A stretch of DNA of 64,000 bases, from contig JABAKD010000015.1 in assembly GCA_012845835.1 (NCBI GenBank), forward strand, positions 11,561,845 to 11,625,844, read 5' to 3'. Positions 32,161-41,583 of this stretch are shown here, piece by piece (positions within the stretch are counted from its first letter, which is position 1; each line of letters opens with the position of its first letter). Under the pieces are notes generated by a model. That model did not search any database. It saw nothing but the letters and a program-made list of their open reading frames with translations, and had not been told where the DNA came from. Origin of the DNA: Undaria pinnatifida. Taxonomy: Eukaryota; Sar; Phaeophyceae; Laminariales; Alariaceae. The position numbers and the translations under genes were made by a program.

Positions 32161-32729
32161 TTATTGTGTCGGACTCAGGACTATGCAGAGAGTTGCACGG
32201 CTCGCGCGTATATGGCATGTAATGTCGTGTGTTACGCGCTCGCATTGCTGTGATATGGCCGCACTTTCCATTTCTGTTATCGCTTGCACATCGACGTTGG
32301 TGCCGAAGGGGTTGCTAACGCCCTTTCACCGTCGCAAATAATACACGAGACTAGTTCGAAGTGGACGGTCTCCGCAAACGTGGGTGCGTTTTTGCAGGGA
32401 TTAGCCCTTGGTGGACATATGCTTCGGTAACGGTGCACCTTTTTTTTGTGTTCTGAGGCTCCTCACCAAAGGTGTCAGGAGACGGTCAGTCAAGGGAAAA
32501 GGTCCAGCGGTCAAGGTTGTCAAACCGATCGTTCCACACTACAACCTAGTAGTTTGGCGTCAGTCAAGGTAAATTTTCTGAAAATTGCCGTCGGTCAAAT
32601 GGTCAAAGTGCCGCCTCCCGACATATTTGCTCCTCATTCCAGGAGTGCTACACCTCACCCCAAACCTTTTAGTGTTGACCCGATGACCAAGCCCATGGCC
32701 TAGGCACAGGTGAAGGAATTATTTTTTTT

Positions 32730-33180
32730 GGACATGTGCCACGATAGAGGTAACACGTTTTTCGGCTGTAACGTTTTCTGAACGGAGGGGCACCTTAACC
32801 CGAAATCGTCGGGATTTCATTTTTTTTTTTCCCGGTGTATTTAATTGAAAACCTGGGCCATGGGATTGTTCATCGGGCAGCGCGTTTACTTCGTATGGAG
32901 CCCCGAGACCTCCCCCTATACTAACTCCAAGTATGTTTGTCCCCAAAAGCGGGTTTCCAGTTGTACAGGCGTTAAGTGAGGTGCCTCAGAAAAAAAAGGT
33001 TGCGCCTCTGCCGTAGCATATGGGTCATTGAAAAAAAAACGATGACAACCCCTTTAGAGCTCCAAAATGCCTCCGTATACTAACTTCCAAGTAAATTTGT
33101 CCCTAAAAAAAGGGTTTCCAGTAATGAAGGCGTCAAGAAGCCGCGTCATTAACTTTTTTTTTTCTCCAAAAGAAGCCGCG
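32730..33180 (+). repeat. Dispersed repeats: acgatagaggta and repeat L cluster
   Basis: tgccacgatagaggtaacac, acgttttctgaacggagggg and cgaaatcgtcgggatttcat form a family also seen at 27595-27900, 50505-50600 (+) and 58440-58560 (-). Two repeat L copies follow. Confidence 0.65.
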
Positions 33181-33282
33181 TCATTCAGTTTTTGTTTTGT
33201 TTTTTCCAAAAGAAGCCGCGTCATTCCGTCTTTTTTTTTTTGTTTTTTTTGCCCAAAATTGTTGCTACCTCGGTACCTCTCC

Positions 33283-33422
33283 ATCGTAGCACGCGTCATG
33301 ACTCAATCGCGACTCAATGGCATAGCGATCGTAGAACGCGTCGTGACTCAATCGTGACTCAATGGCATAGCGATCGTAGCACGCGTCGTGACTCAATCGT
33401 GACTCAATGGCATAGCGACCTT
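33283..33422 (+). repeat. 45-bp tandem repeat, three copies
   Basis: Units gatcgtagcacgcgtcgtga, then ctcaatcgtgactcaatggc, then atagc. Each unit contains an inner duplicated cgtgactcaa. Confidence 0.92.
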
Positions 33423-33639
33423 ACGGCAACTATGGTAACTGTGGTAATGTTCGGGACTTGATTATGGTATAGACTATATTCATACACACGTGAAGGGCTA
33501 AAAATAATGACCCTTCCAAAATGTGTTGCAACTTTCAACTTTTGTCTACGAGTAACTTGTGGGTGGCGCGGTTCAGTATGGGCAGGACCATCAAAGGCCG
33601 CGACGGTGTCGCAATTCCTCCTTGCGCTAGTGCAGGCCT

Positions 33640-33870
33640 GTTGACGGGTCATGACCCGGTGCGTGGGTCGGGCCAGGAGGCTTGCGAAAAATCGCGAGCC
33701 GGGTCGGGTCGGGAGTTTTCAAAACTCACGGGTCGGGTCGGGCCGGGCCGGGTCGGGAGGTGTAGTATCACGGGTTGGGTCGGGTCGGGAGGTTTTCAAA
33801 CATCACGGGCCAAGTTGGGTGACCCTGACCTGATCCGACCCGCGAACGTTATCCGAAAACCCGTGGAAGG
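33640..33870 (+). repeat. (TCGGG)n minisatellite element H, copy 2
   Basis: cgggtcatgacccggt start, several gggtcggg arrays, ends near gaaaacccgtggaa. Confidence 0.75.
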
Positions 33871-34212
33871 CCCTGCGTGCACTACTATTACTAGTATTAC
33901 AGTTCGGACGCACCAAATTTATCACTCTCCGCGACCAAGATGTGGCCGGCACTCTATGTAGTGGTGGTCGTGCTTCATCATGTTTTATCGACAATTCTTC
34001 AGCATGTTCCTACATAATAGGCCAACTTCCGAGCCAAATTTCTCGACATCATCCATCCATCTTCCACGGAGAAAGGGCGAACGCAGAGCTATGCGTTAAA
34101 GTTTAATAATGAAAGATGTACACGGTTTAATAATATTAGGATCTTCCCACAACCACCATTTTCCTTGTGTGTGTGTCCCCCCGCCTCATTGTTGGGGGGA
34201 ACAACGGTAGGA

Positions 34213-34345
34213 CACGCCAGCTAGCGCTGGATTGCGAAGGCAGTAGGGTTAAATCGACACACGACGTGTATGACCATACGTGGAATTGTGGTGTGCTTGA
34301 GCTTTATTTTTCGACCCCATCCGCCGGAGGATAAAAAAAATAAAG
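34213..34345 (+). repeat. Dispersed repeat B (ccagctagcgctgg family)
   Basis: cgccagctagcgctggattg, ttaaatcgacacacgacg, catacgtgg, catccgccggaggat and an A-rich tail. Other copies at 46009-46125 (+), 46972-47085 (-), 46882-46960 (-, 3' part) and 48410-48465 (-, 3' part). The A-rich 3' tail suggests a SINE-like origin. Confidence 0.75.
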
Positions 34346-34643
34346 AATAAAAAAAGAACGGACATCGGTCCGGGAAATCATCACGCCCCGAAAAAGTGTC
34401 GCGCTAGCTTGCTTGCGTTTTTTGACAACATACACGCGGCGAGCATCGTATCGTATCGTACGTGTAGGCAACACAGCAGTGCCGTTCGTTGGACACACAC
34501 GCAGGCCGGTTCCAGCAGTTAGCTGGTTGCGGGAGTGTGGCAGGGTTGTGCATGAAAGCCGGTTGCCCCTCCCCGGCGAGAAGAAGAGGATAGCGTTCAA
34601 CCATTTTTTGGATGATATTCTCTTGTTCTAATCAGGGGAAATT

Positions 34644-34663
34644 CTCCAGGCTGCAGCCTGGAG
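34644..34663. other. Perfect 20-bp palindrome
   Basis: ctccaggctgcagcctggag, flanked by ggggaaatt and tctcac. Possible hairpin or element end. Confidence 0.6.
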
Positions 34664-35084
34664 TCTCACAAACGGAAATTCCATTTTTGACACCCCTCCG
34701 CTGGGCGACGGCGGTGACTCCTCGCGCAAGACCATCTCGCTTGAGCCCGGTATTTATTAGAGCGCGGTATGTATGAAGAAACGCCGAAGGTAACGCCTAA
34801 AGTAACATTTTGCGGTTGTTTGGAGCAAACTACTGACAAGATACGTGTGACTGCAACTATTCCACAGGAGTGAGGGTGCTAAGTTAAGTGAGGTGACGCG
34901 GGGGACGAAGGAGAAAACATCGGCGGTGGCCACTGAAAATGAAACAACCGGGGAGAAGTATAGACTAGAAAATATGTTCAACAGAGGGAGGGGAATTAAA
35001 GTTTAATGAGTGAACATCCGGCGTGGAGAGGATCATTATTATTGGTAGCGAGAAGGAACAAACATGCCAAAACACATTCAATTG

Positions 35085-36180
35085 CGAACTCGTGACCGGC
35101 TCCCCCGGGGAGTGCTCTATAAGGTGTGGTGATGGTTGTTTGTCGGCAGCCGTGGTTGAATTAAGAGCCTACCCATCAGGATGCCGCGTACCAGGACTGA
35201 GAAATCGCAATAAACACAGCTTGCTATGGAAATAGAGCCATTCCTGGTGACGATTAACTGGGTGTCGTAATACATGATAATACGTATTGTAATACAAGGT
35301 AATCTTATACCAGGTACTAGGTTTTGATTTTTTTGAAATTTATTAAAAACGAGCGATCAATCGATGGAGTACGCAGCTTGCAAAGATGAGTATCGACCCT
35401 AAATTCGTCGAACTCACACCTGACGTCGTTACAACAATTAAAAAAAAAATGTACCGGCAAAAAAACCTGTTGTTGATGTTCGTGCGCGGTGTAACCGCGA
35501 CAGCACACCGGTTGGCGGCGAGTGCACCCAACTGCGCAGCAGCTGAACACAGCGAACTCGCACACCCGAGGCACCTTTGAGAGTAGGCGGTGCTCGTGAA
35601 TGCGCTAGAAGTTGTGGTCACCATGCTGTTTGTCGGCAGAACTGCGGTTGATTTCAAAGCCTACCAACGTCATTTTTTGTTGGCGCATGTTGGCATTTTG
35701 GTAAAAAAGCTTATCTATTATGTTGCCAAACAACGCCAAACAGAAAAAAAATGGAACTTCGTAGCACCTCAATTGAGAATCCTTCGACAGATACAGTACA
35801 CGGATGGGCGTGAGATGCAGATTTCGTCTCACACCCTCCACATCTTATGCCGAAACTCGGCCAACGCAGCTGAACACGCCCAACTCGCACACCCGAGGCA
35901 CCCCTGAGAGCAGGTAGTGCTCGTGACCGGCTCCCGCGGGAGTGCTCTTTCTACTAATACGTTGTGGTCGTGGTTGTCTGTCGGCAGCCGTGGTTGGATC
36001 CAAAGCCCACAAAGCTTTTTGTTAGAGCATGTTGTTGATGTGTTAGAGCATGTTGAAAGGGTGTGCGGCTGTGCGAACGAAACAAACAGACGGACATGGT
36101 AGACGGATGGGCACGAGGTAGAGATTTGGTGTGACACACTCCACCTCTGATGCTGCAACTCGGCCGAGGCCGACGACGTG
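35085..36180 (+). repeat. ~300-bp unit, three decayed tandem copies
   Basis: tttgtcggcag, ggttgaatt/gatt, aaagcctacc, cacggatgggc, gaactcgcacacccgaggca recur at about 35090-35200, 35500-35700 and 35880-36170. No coding potential is recognised. Confidence 0.75.
35348..35432 (+). repeat. Dispersed repeat A, diverged fragment
   Basis: cagcttgcaaagatgagtat, then cgaccctaaattcgtcgaac, the same subfamily as 28562-28640. Confidence 0.7.
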
Positions 36181-36295
36181 TGTGCTAAGTGTAAAGATAC
36201 GGCCTCGAAAGGCCTGTAATTATTCGTATTGAGATAATTTGGACGGGTTTCGTATGATAAGGTTGGCGTTTTATATTCGGAATAGTCAGGAAATA

Positions 36296-36319
36296 GATCG
36301 GAGGCACGAGCCTCCGATC
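36296..36319. other. Perfect hairpin, 10-bp stem
   Basis: gatcggaggc-acga-gcctccgatc, flanked by gaaata and tcaga. Lies 1.25 kb before the NADAR relic. Confidence 0.65.
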
Positions 36320-37209
36320 TCAGAAGCCATCCGGGGCCCTGGTGGAATCGACTAAAGCTACGTTTCTACGAAGGCTACGAAATTGAGTACTCTCCGAGGA
36401 CTTGCTCAATTGGCAGACCTGCAGGGGACACTCTGTGTCTCCGCCCAATACGCTCACACTATGGCGTCGACGGCAGGACAAGAATAAAAAAAAATGGAAC
36501 CGCGCTTCCAGCGCCGTTTCCCTCAGCCGCGGCATAAACTCGGCAATGGGGGTACGCGCTCCAAACGCCGCCCCCATCAACCATGGCACGGGAGCCTGTG
36601 CTTTGCGTGCTCCCCCCCAGGCACGGGTCGCGCAGCAACATAGCTGCAGTGACGGCGCGTCGCCTTTTTACGTGAACGTGTTGACCCCCCCCTGTCCCTG
36701 ACTAGGCGGTGGCGGTCGGTTGCAGGTGTGGGACAGCCGACCGTCGAACCCGTTTTCTGACCACGAGATGGCGGTAGGTTTGAGGTGTGGGAAGGCCAAC
36801 ACTAAAACACCGAGACCTTTTGCGAGGCTCGATCTAGTGTTTGCTCGTGATAGCAGCGGGCGCTCTATTTTTTTGTTTTTTTTTCCATCAAGGAGGAGTC
36901 GACAAGATCCCTTCTCCAAGAGGCCTAACGGAACAGAGCCTCCTCGGGTAAAACCATTATTTCCACCTGCCCGAGCCTCGCTCCAGAAGACGATCACATG
37001 GCCTACGGGCCCTGCTTCGTCTTTTAGCACGCTAACCCACGTGTTCCATGCTACGTCTGCCCCAGTGGCACAGGAAGAAGATCCGACACTGCGCGACGGG
37101 CTAGTGGTGACGCCACGGCCTCCAGCCTGATCAGCTGGACGCTATTCCCGTATTTTTACGGAAGAATCGCGCCCCTCGCCAAGCAGAAACAGCTCAGAGC
37201 CCCTGCCCC

Positions 37210-37585
37210 TTCGGGCGAAGTTAGAGCAGTTTTCTTGCGATTATGCAACAAAAAGTGAAGAGGCCACGAGGCGAGAAACCTTGGGTTCGGGCTCGCGTCG
37301 TGCTCCCGAGGCCCGGTGTTCCCGCAAGGGGACACTACAGGCCCAAAGAGCCCGAGGACTGGTATTCCCAGAAGCGGACATTGAAGACCCACGTATCCAA
37401 CAAGGCTACCGACGGGTTGACACCGTCGGTTTTGGTCATTTTTCGGGCGCAGTTAGAGCAGATTCTCGCGTTTTTCCGCCAACGAGCGAAGAAGACCCGA
37501 GGCGAGCAACCACGGGTTCGGATTCGCGTCGTGTTCCCGAGGCCTGGTGTTCCCGGACGGGGACATTGCAGGCCCAAATTCCAAC
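37210..37585 (+). repeat. Two-copy tandem repeat before the NADAR relic
   Basis: Bases 37210-37350 and 37445-37575 are copies of each other, most clearly from the shared agttagagcag stretch to the caggccc stretch. In one frame the two copies give similar peptides (RGEKPWVRARVV and RGEQPRVRIRVV), suggesting the unit was once coding or copied with the NADAR locus. Confidence 0.7.
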
Positions 37586-37955
37586 ACGGCTTTTGATTCT
37601 TCTCTCGAATACTCCACAGACAAAGTGGTGTTGTTCTGGCAGCCCCCGTCCTATTTTCCACCGTGGTCCCCTTCGTCATTTGTCGTGGACGACGTGTCAT
37701 ATTCTTGTGCGGAGCAGTACAAGATGGCCGAAAAGACCAAGCTTTTCCAAGACCATCGAGCAGTGGGGCTCCTCATGTCGTCGCATAGTCCAAGCACTCG
37801 CAAACGCATCGGTCGAGGCGTGCGCAACTTTGACTCCGGTGTTGGCGACAGGGAGAAGCAAAACGCCGTGTTATCTGGCACCTACGCCAAATTCACGCAG
37901 AACCCAGCCATAAAAAAAACACCTTTTGAGCTCTGACAACAAGCTACCAGGGTAC
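37547..37955 (+). pseudogene. NADAR (YbiA-like) domain gene relic with a +1 frameshift
   Basis: The frame reads VVLFWQPPSYFPPWSPSSF, VSYSCAEQYKMAEKTKLF, RKRIGRGVRNFD and SGTYAKFTQNPAIKK. These follow the NADAR order (F...SNFYP.PF, Y.C.EQY.MAEKA..F, GR.V..F, Y.GN..KF.QNP). Family members remove ribose-linked groups from riboflavin intermediates or ADP-ribosylated molecules; that is family knowledge, not shown here. A run of eight A (37912-37919) shifts the frame so that a stop comes after KKTPFEL; one A fewer would continue with HLLSSDNKLP. The usual C-terminal EASP..IWGIG block is not found in any frame downstream. No start codon or promoter is evident, and tandem repeats precede it. It could also be an exon with a sequencing error. 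Confidence 0.6.
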
Positions 37956-38312
37956 AACGCAGGCATGAGAGCCGGAAATTGCTCATTCGCCGCCACCCGA
38001 ACTACCTCCAACACCACATCCATCCGTCCCCGGAGACAAAGCACGCCCACTCCCCGTAGCGGCCGGCATAAGTACGCGAGACTCCCGACTGAAATCAGAA
38101 ACAGGCGTGCCGTTACACATTCCAAAAGTGTGCAACTTAGTGTAGCCCTCCTCCGTGTCAACCGCGTCGAAGTACGTCATCAGCAGAGGCAACAGGAGGG
38201 TCAAGCGCCTACGTTAGGCTCCATAACGTAGTTAAGTGTTATCCGAGTGTTACCTTATCCGAGGTGTGCAGATTTCTACGGAAGGTCGTTCGCGCTTGTA
38301 ATAGTCTAGTCT

Positions 38313-38362
38313 ATACAAGGGCTCCGCTCCGCGGACGGCTGACGCCGCCCGCTACGCTCGCG
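38313..38362 (-). repeat. Element G-like terminus with a different hairpin
   Basis: tatacaagggctccgc is followed by gcggacggc-tgac-gccgcccgc (9-bp stem, one mismatch). The body behind it is unrelated to the two G copies. Confidence 0.5.
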
Positions 38363-38364
38363 CA

Positions 38365-40845
38365 AGGCAACTAAAAACATATGTAAAGGGGGCAGAAAGA
38401 AGAGACCCATAATTTGGTGCGAACAGCGATTTGATAATGCCAAGAGCTGCTTGTGCAGAGCAAATTGCCCAGTTGTGCTCAGCTGTGCTGTGTGCTTTTG
38501 TCACCGGTGTCTGATCGGCAGTATGGGGGTGATTTGCGTGGGGGGAAAAAACAGGGGGCCGTGAAAGATCAAATACAATGTGACATGTAGAAGAAAAAAG
38601 AGGAAAAGTAGTACTCCGTACACAACACGCATTATACCCGGTACTTACTGCTCTATTTTCGACAGAAAGCACGCAGCGCAGCGACACAGCACCGCGACGA
38701 AGGGCACGGCACCGCACGGCACGGCTCCGCACGGCTCCGCACGGCGCTACGCTGCGCTGCTGGGCTATATATAGCCGGACTGATCTGAGCTGGGCGTGCA
38801 TGTGATCCAACAGCGTATAATTTCTGATGGTATGTACAAACCTGGTGTTGTACTGTAGTACCGGTATGTACTATTGGCGTTTCGTATTTCGAACGAAGCT
38901 GGAAAGCAAAGACAAGCTGGAAAGGTTTGGCAAGAAATATCGAAGTTGGAGCTCTGAGAGGCCAGGGATGGGCAATCCCTGAGAAAGACAAAATTAAGTA
39001 AGTCTATACCAGGTACCAGGTATCTTTTATCAAGTACTATGATAGTAACTAGTAACTGACTGTGAAAACACGATAGATGTAGACAAACATAAACAACACT
39101 CATCATCAGTGTTCAGGAGGATGAAGCAGGACGTAGCATGGCGAGCACGTGTGACGCACCTTGTCGGGGGTGCTCTTGCGTGATCGTCCGGGTACACGGG
39201 GTACACGGTACACCCCGCGACTCATCGGCGGCAGCACGGGTTCACGGCTTGCTTTGTCGTATGAGCAGACGATGCCGTAATCGTTATATGAGGACTTTCT
39301 CCGTTCTCCCCAAGAACAAATAACAGGCACCAATTTGTACTTAAATATAATAATAATTTACTTTTAATATTTAATTGTTAAGGATCATTATATTTCCGTT
39401 CAATACGGTATCAAACAACAACCAACCAACAACGTTTCAGTTTATCCGTTACGAACGTGAACCGTCGGTTATTCGACCGCATATGTAGCAACATGCCACT
39501 ATTTCGCATCATCCATCCCAATTGGCGCACTTCACGACCCGCAACCAGGCCCCACCGAGACTCCTCCAAGCCCGAACAGGCCTCACCATCTCCTCAGCAA
39601 GTTTATCCGGTGGGTTCTGGGCGGCAGGGGTGAATCCTTTTGTGTCGGCGTTGGCTTGCTGGCTGATCTGGATGAGGCACTACCGTAATTCCGATAGCAA
39701 AAATTTCCCACCAAATGTTGAGCATGCATCATAAGTATCACTCAACCCACAAAGGCTCGATGCTACGTACGGGCTCGGTGCAACGACGATAGAGCCTGCT
39801 CCCCGGGTCCGCGGCTTCAAGTGGTAGCTGCTCTGTTCTGGGTAGCTGCTGTTCGTTCAAACAGCGCACGTGCGTAGCATAGGGGCTCTCCTACGTAAAA
39901 ATGGCTGGAATCAGCACGCCACGAGGAGGAAGCGTTGTATGATGGCGGGGCTGCACGGGGATTTTTCCGTAGCATCTGAGAGGCGAGAATTCTACAGGCG
40001 GACGCTCTCGCTCGTGTTTGCTGTGACGCCTGGTACCTACTGCAGTACTTTGCTCGACCCCTTGTTATGCTGACATACGGAAGGTGTGGCTGGGAGATGC
40101 AGCAAGGGAAAGGGTGAACGACAGCGCTGTGATTTAGCTTCTACGACTCTAGTTATCGGTCGGCTATTATTTAGGTGTGCGACGGTAATTTTGCGGAGTT
40201 TCACGTCTTCCAGTACATCTGACAGGAGCATTGGTGGCCCGACGTTTCCTCCCCCATCCCTCCGGCTACATAGTGGTCAAGGTCGTCCAACTCACAGCCC
40301 TAGTGAACGCAGTACGAGGGCATGCCCTCAATAATGTGTAACCATAGCAAGCAAGCCAAGGGGCACACGCCCCTGACACCACGACGGATAGAGAAGTTTG
40401 GGGTATGGTCACTGTTAGCTGGTGCAGTAAGAGCGGAGAAATTCAATTTAAAAAATCAAATTTGCAGCAAATTTGTACGAGAGGTTTCATACGAGGCGAA
40501 TTTGCCTGCATAAACGCCAACTTGCTGCAAGCAAGAGAAGACAAAAAAAAATTGTACGTTGCTCGAGTACCGGCTTCAAAAGTGCTTCGTATCGACGCTC
40601 TCAACCCCCTCCCTCCGCACTCCACTTTCCTTCTGCCGCTACTTATTCCTGCCGCAACTGCTGTGTTGTTTGTATCTGTCGGTACTACCACTGCTGTTAT
40701 TTCTGCTGCTTTCCGCTGCGGTACACCAGCAGCAAGAGCGACCTTCTCGCCACTCGTTCTCCCGAGTTTTCGAGCCGTGAATTGATCTTCGAGCCAAGAA
40801 AAAATAGACAAGACGAACAAGCAAAAGCGTCTGTACAGCAACATC
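38365..40845. other. Intergenic upstream of PARP; no gene recognised
   Basis: Contains a gcacggc-rich stretch (38640-38760), AT-rich sequence at 39340-39420 and no convincing frame. The PARP promoter should be in the last part, but no clear core element was identified. Confidence 0.4.
38758..38775. promoter_or_regulatory. Palindromic TATA-like site
   Basis: ggctatatatagcc is a perfect 14-bp palindrome behind a 100-base (gcacggc)n-rich stretch. It could act as a TATA box, but no gene starts nearby in either direction. Confidence 0.25.
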
Positions 40846-41015
40846 ATCACCGCGAACACCAACAGCAACGCCACCGACACCACCACCACCAACAACAACA
40901 ACAGCAGCAACACCACACCACCAACACCAACAAAACACCAACACCAACATCACCAACACCAATACCAGTATCGCAAGCACCAACTCCAACGCCTACACCA
41001 ACACCAACACCAACA
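40846..41015 (+). repeat. (CAA/CAC)n tract directly before the PARP start codon
   Basis: 170 bases of cancaacac-type triplets end at the ATG. Probably 5' UTR. The open frames through it code only for His/Gln/Thr/Pro repeats and do not join exon 1 in frame. Confidence 0.75.
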
Positions 41016-41020
41016 CCACC

Positions 41021-41583
41021 ATGGCTCCACCCACTAGCAACAAGAAAAACAGCCCTGCCGCGAAAAAGTCTTCCGCAACGGCAAAGAAAGCGGTTGCTGG
41101 TGCCAAAAAAGCTCCTGCTGCTTCCAAAAAAGCTCCTGCTGCGGCAAAGAAAAAACCTGCTGCGAAGAAAAAGCCCACGGTAACAAAGAAGTCTGCCCCA
41201 GCGAAGAAGTCTGCCCCCGCTAAAAAGAAGCCTACAGCAGCAGGCAAGAAGAATCCTACAGCAGCATCTAAGAAAGCAGCAGCACCAACCAAGAGAGCAG
41301 CAGCAGCAACAACCAAGAAAGCAGCAACAGCGGCAGCCAAGAAGCCAGCAGCCAAGAAACCTACCCCGAAGAAGAAACCAACCGCCGCTGCTGGCAAGAG
41401 TCAGCCTGTCACAGGCAAGAGAGGACTGAAAGGCCAGGCTGCGCCCAATGCATCGGGGGGCAGGGTGGGACAAGTTGACCCCGCGGCGAACCTGAGCGCT
41501 GACGCTACCTTGGCGGAGGAGGAGAGAGACCTTGAGATGGATGTGATGCTCAGCCAGATCGACGTCTCCAAAAACATGGACAA
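41021..41583 (+). CDS. PARP gene exon 1: histone H1-like Lys/Ala tail
   Basis: Residues 1-187 plus two bases. Dozens of AAKK/KKPAA/APAKK repeats resemble an H1 C-terminal tail or PARP2's basic N-terminus and should bind DNA without sequence preference. The last 40 residues turn acidic (ATLAEEERDLEMDVMLSQID). The donor is GTGAGA at 41584; if it is not spliced, the frame stops at TGA 41585-41587, giving a 188-residue basic protein. Confidence 0.8.

Larger units (their letters stand above)
33900..37209. other. Intergenic; no gene recognised besides listed repeats
   Basis: Open frames at 36402-36701 and 36720-37130 are intact for about 100-136 codons but resemble no family I know and lack supporting neighbours. 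Confidence 0.4.

Noticed and set aside
33283-33422. CRISPR-like regular repeats
   Set aside because: Direct tandem units without unique spacers, in a eukaryotic context; a plain minisatellite.
36402-37130. Two open frames upstream of the NADAR relic as further exons
   Set aside because: No family similarity and no splice sites that clearly join them to the NADAR frame.
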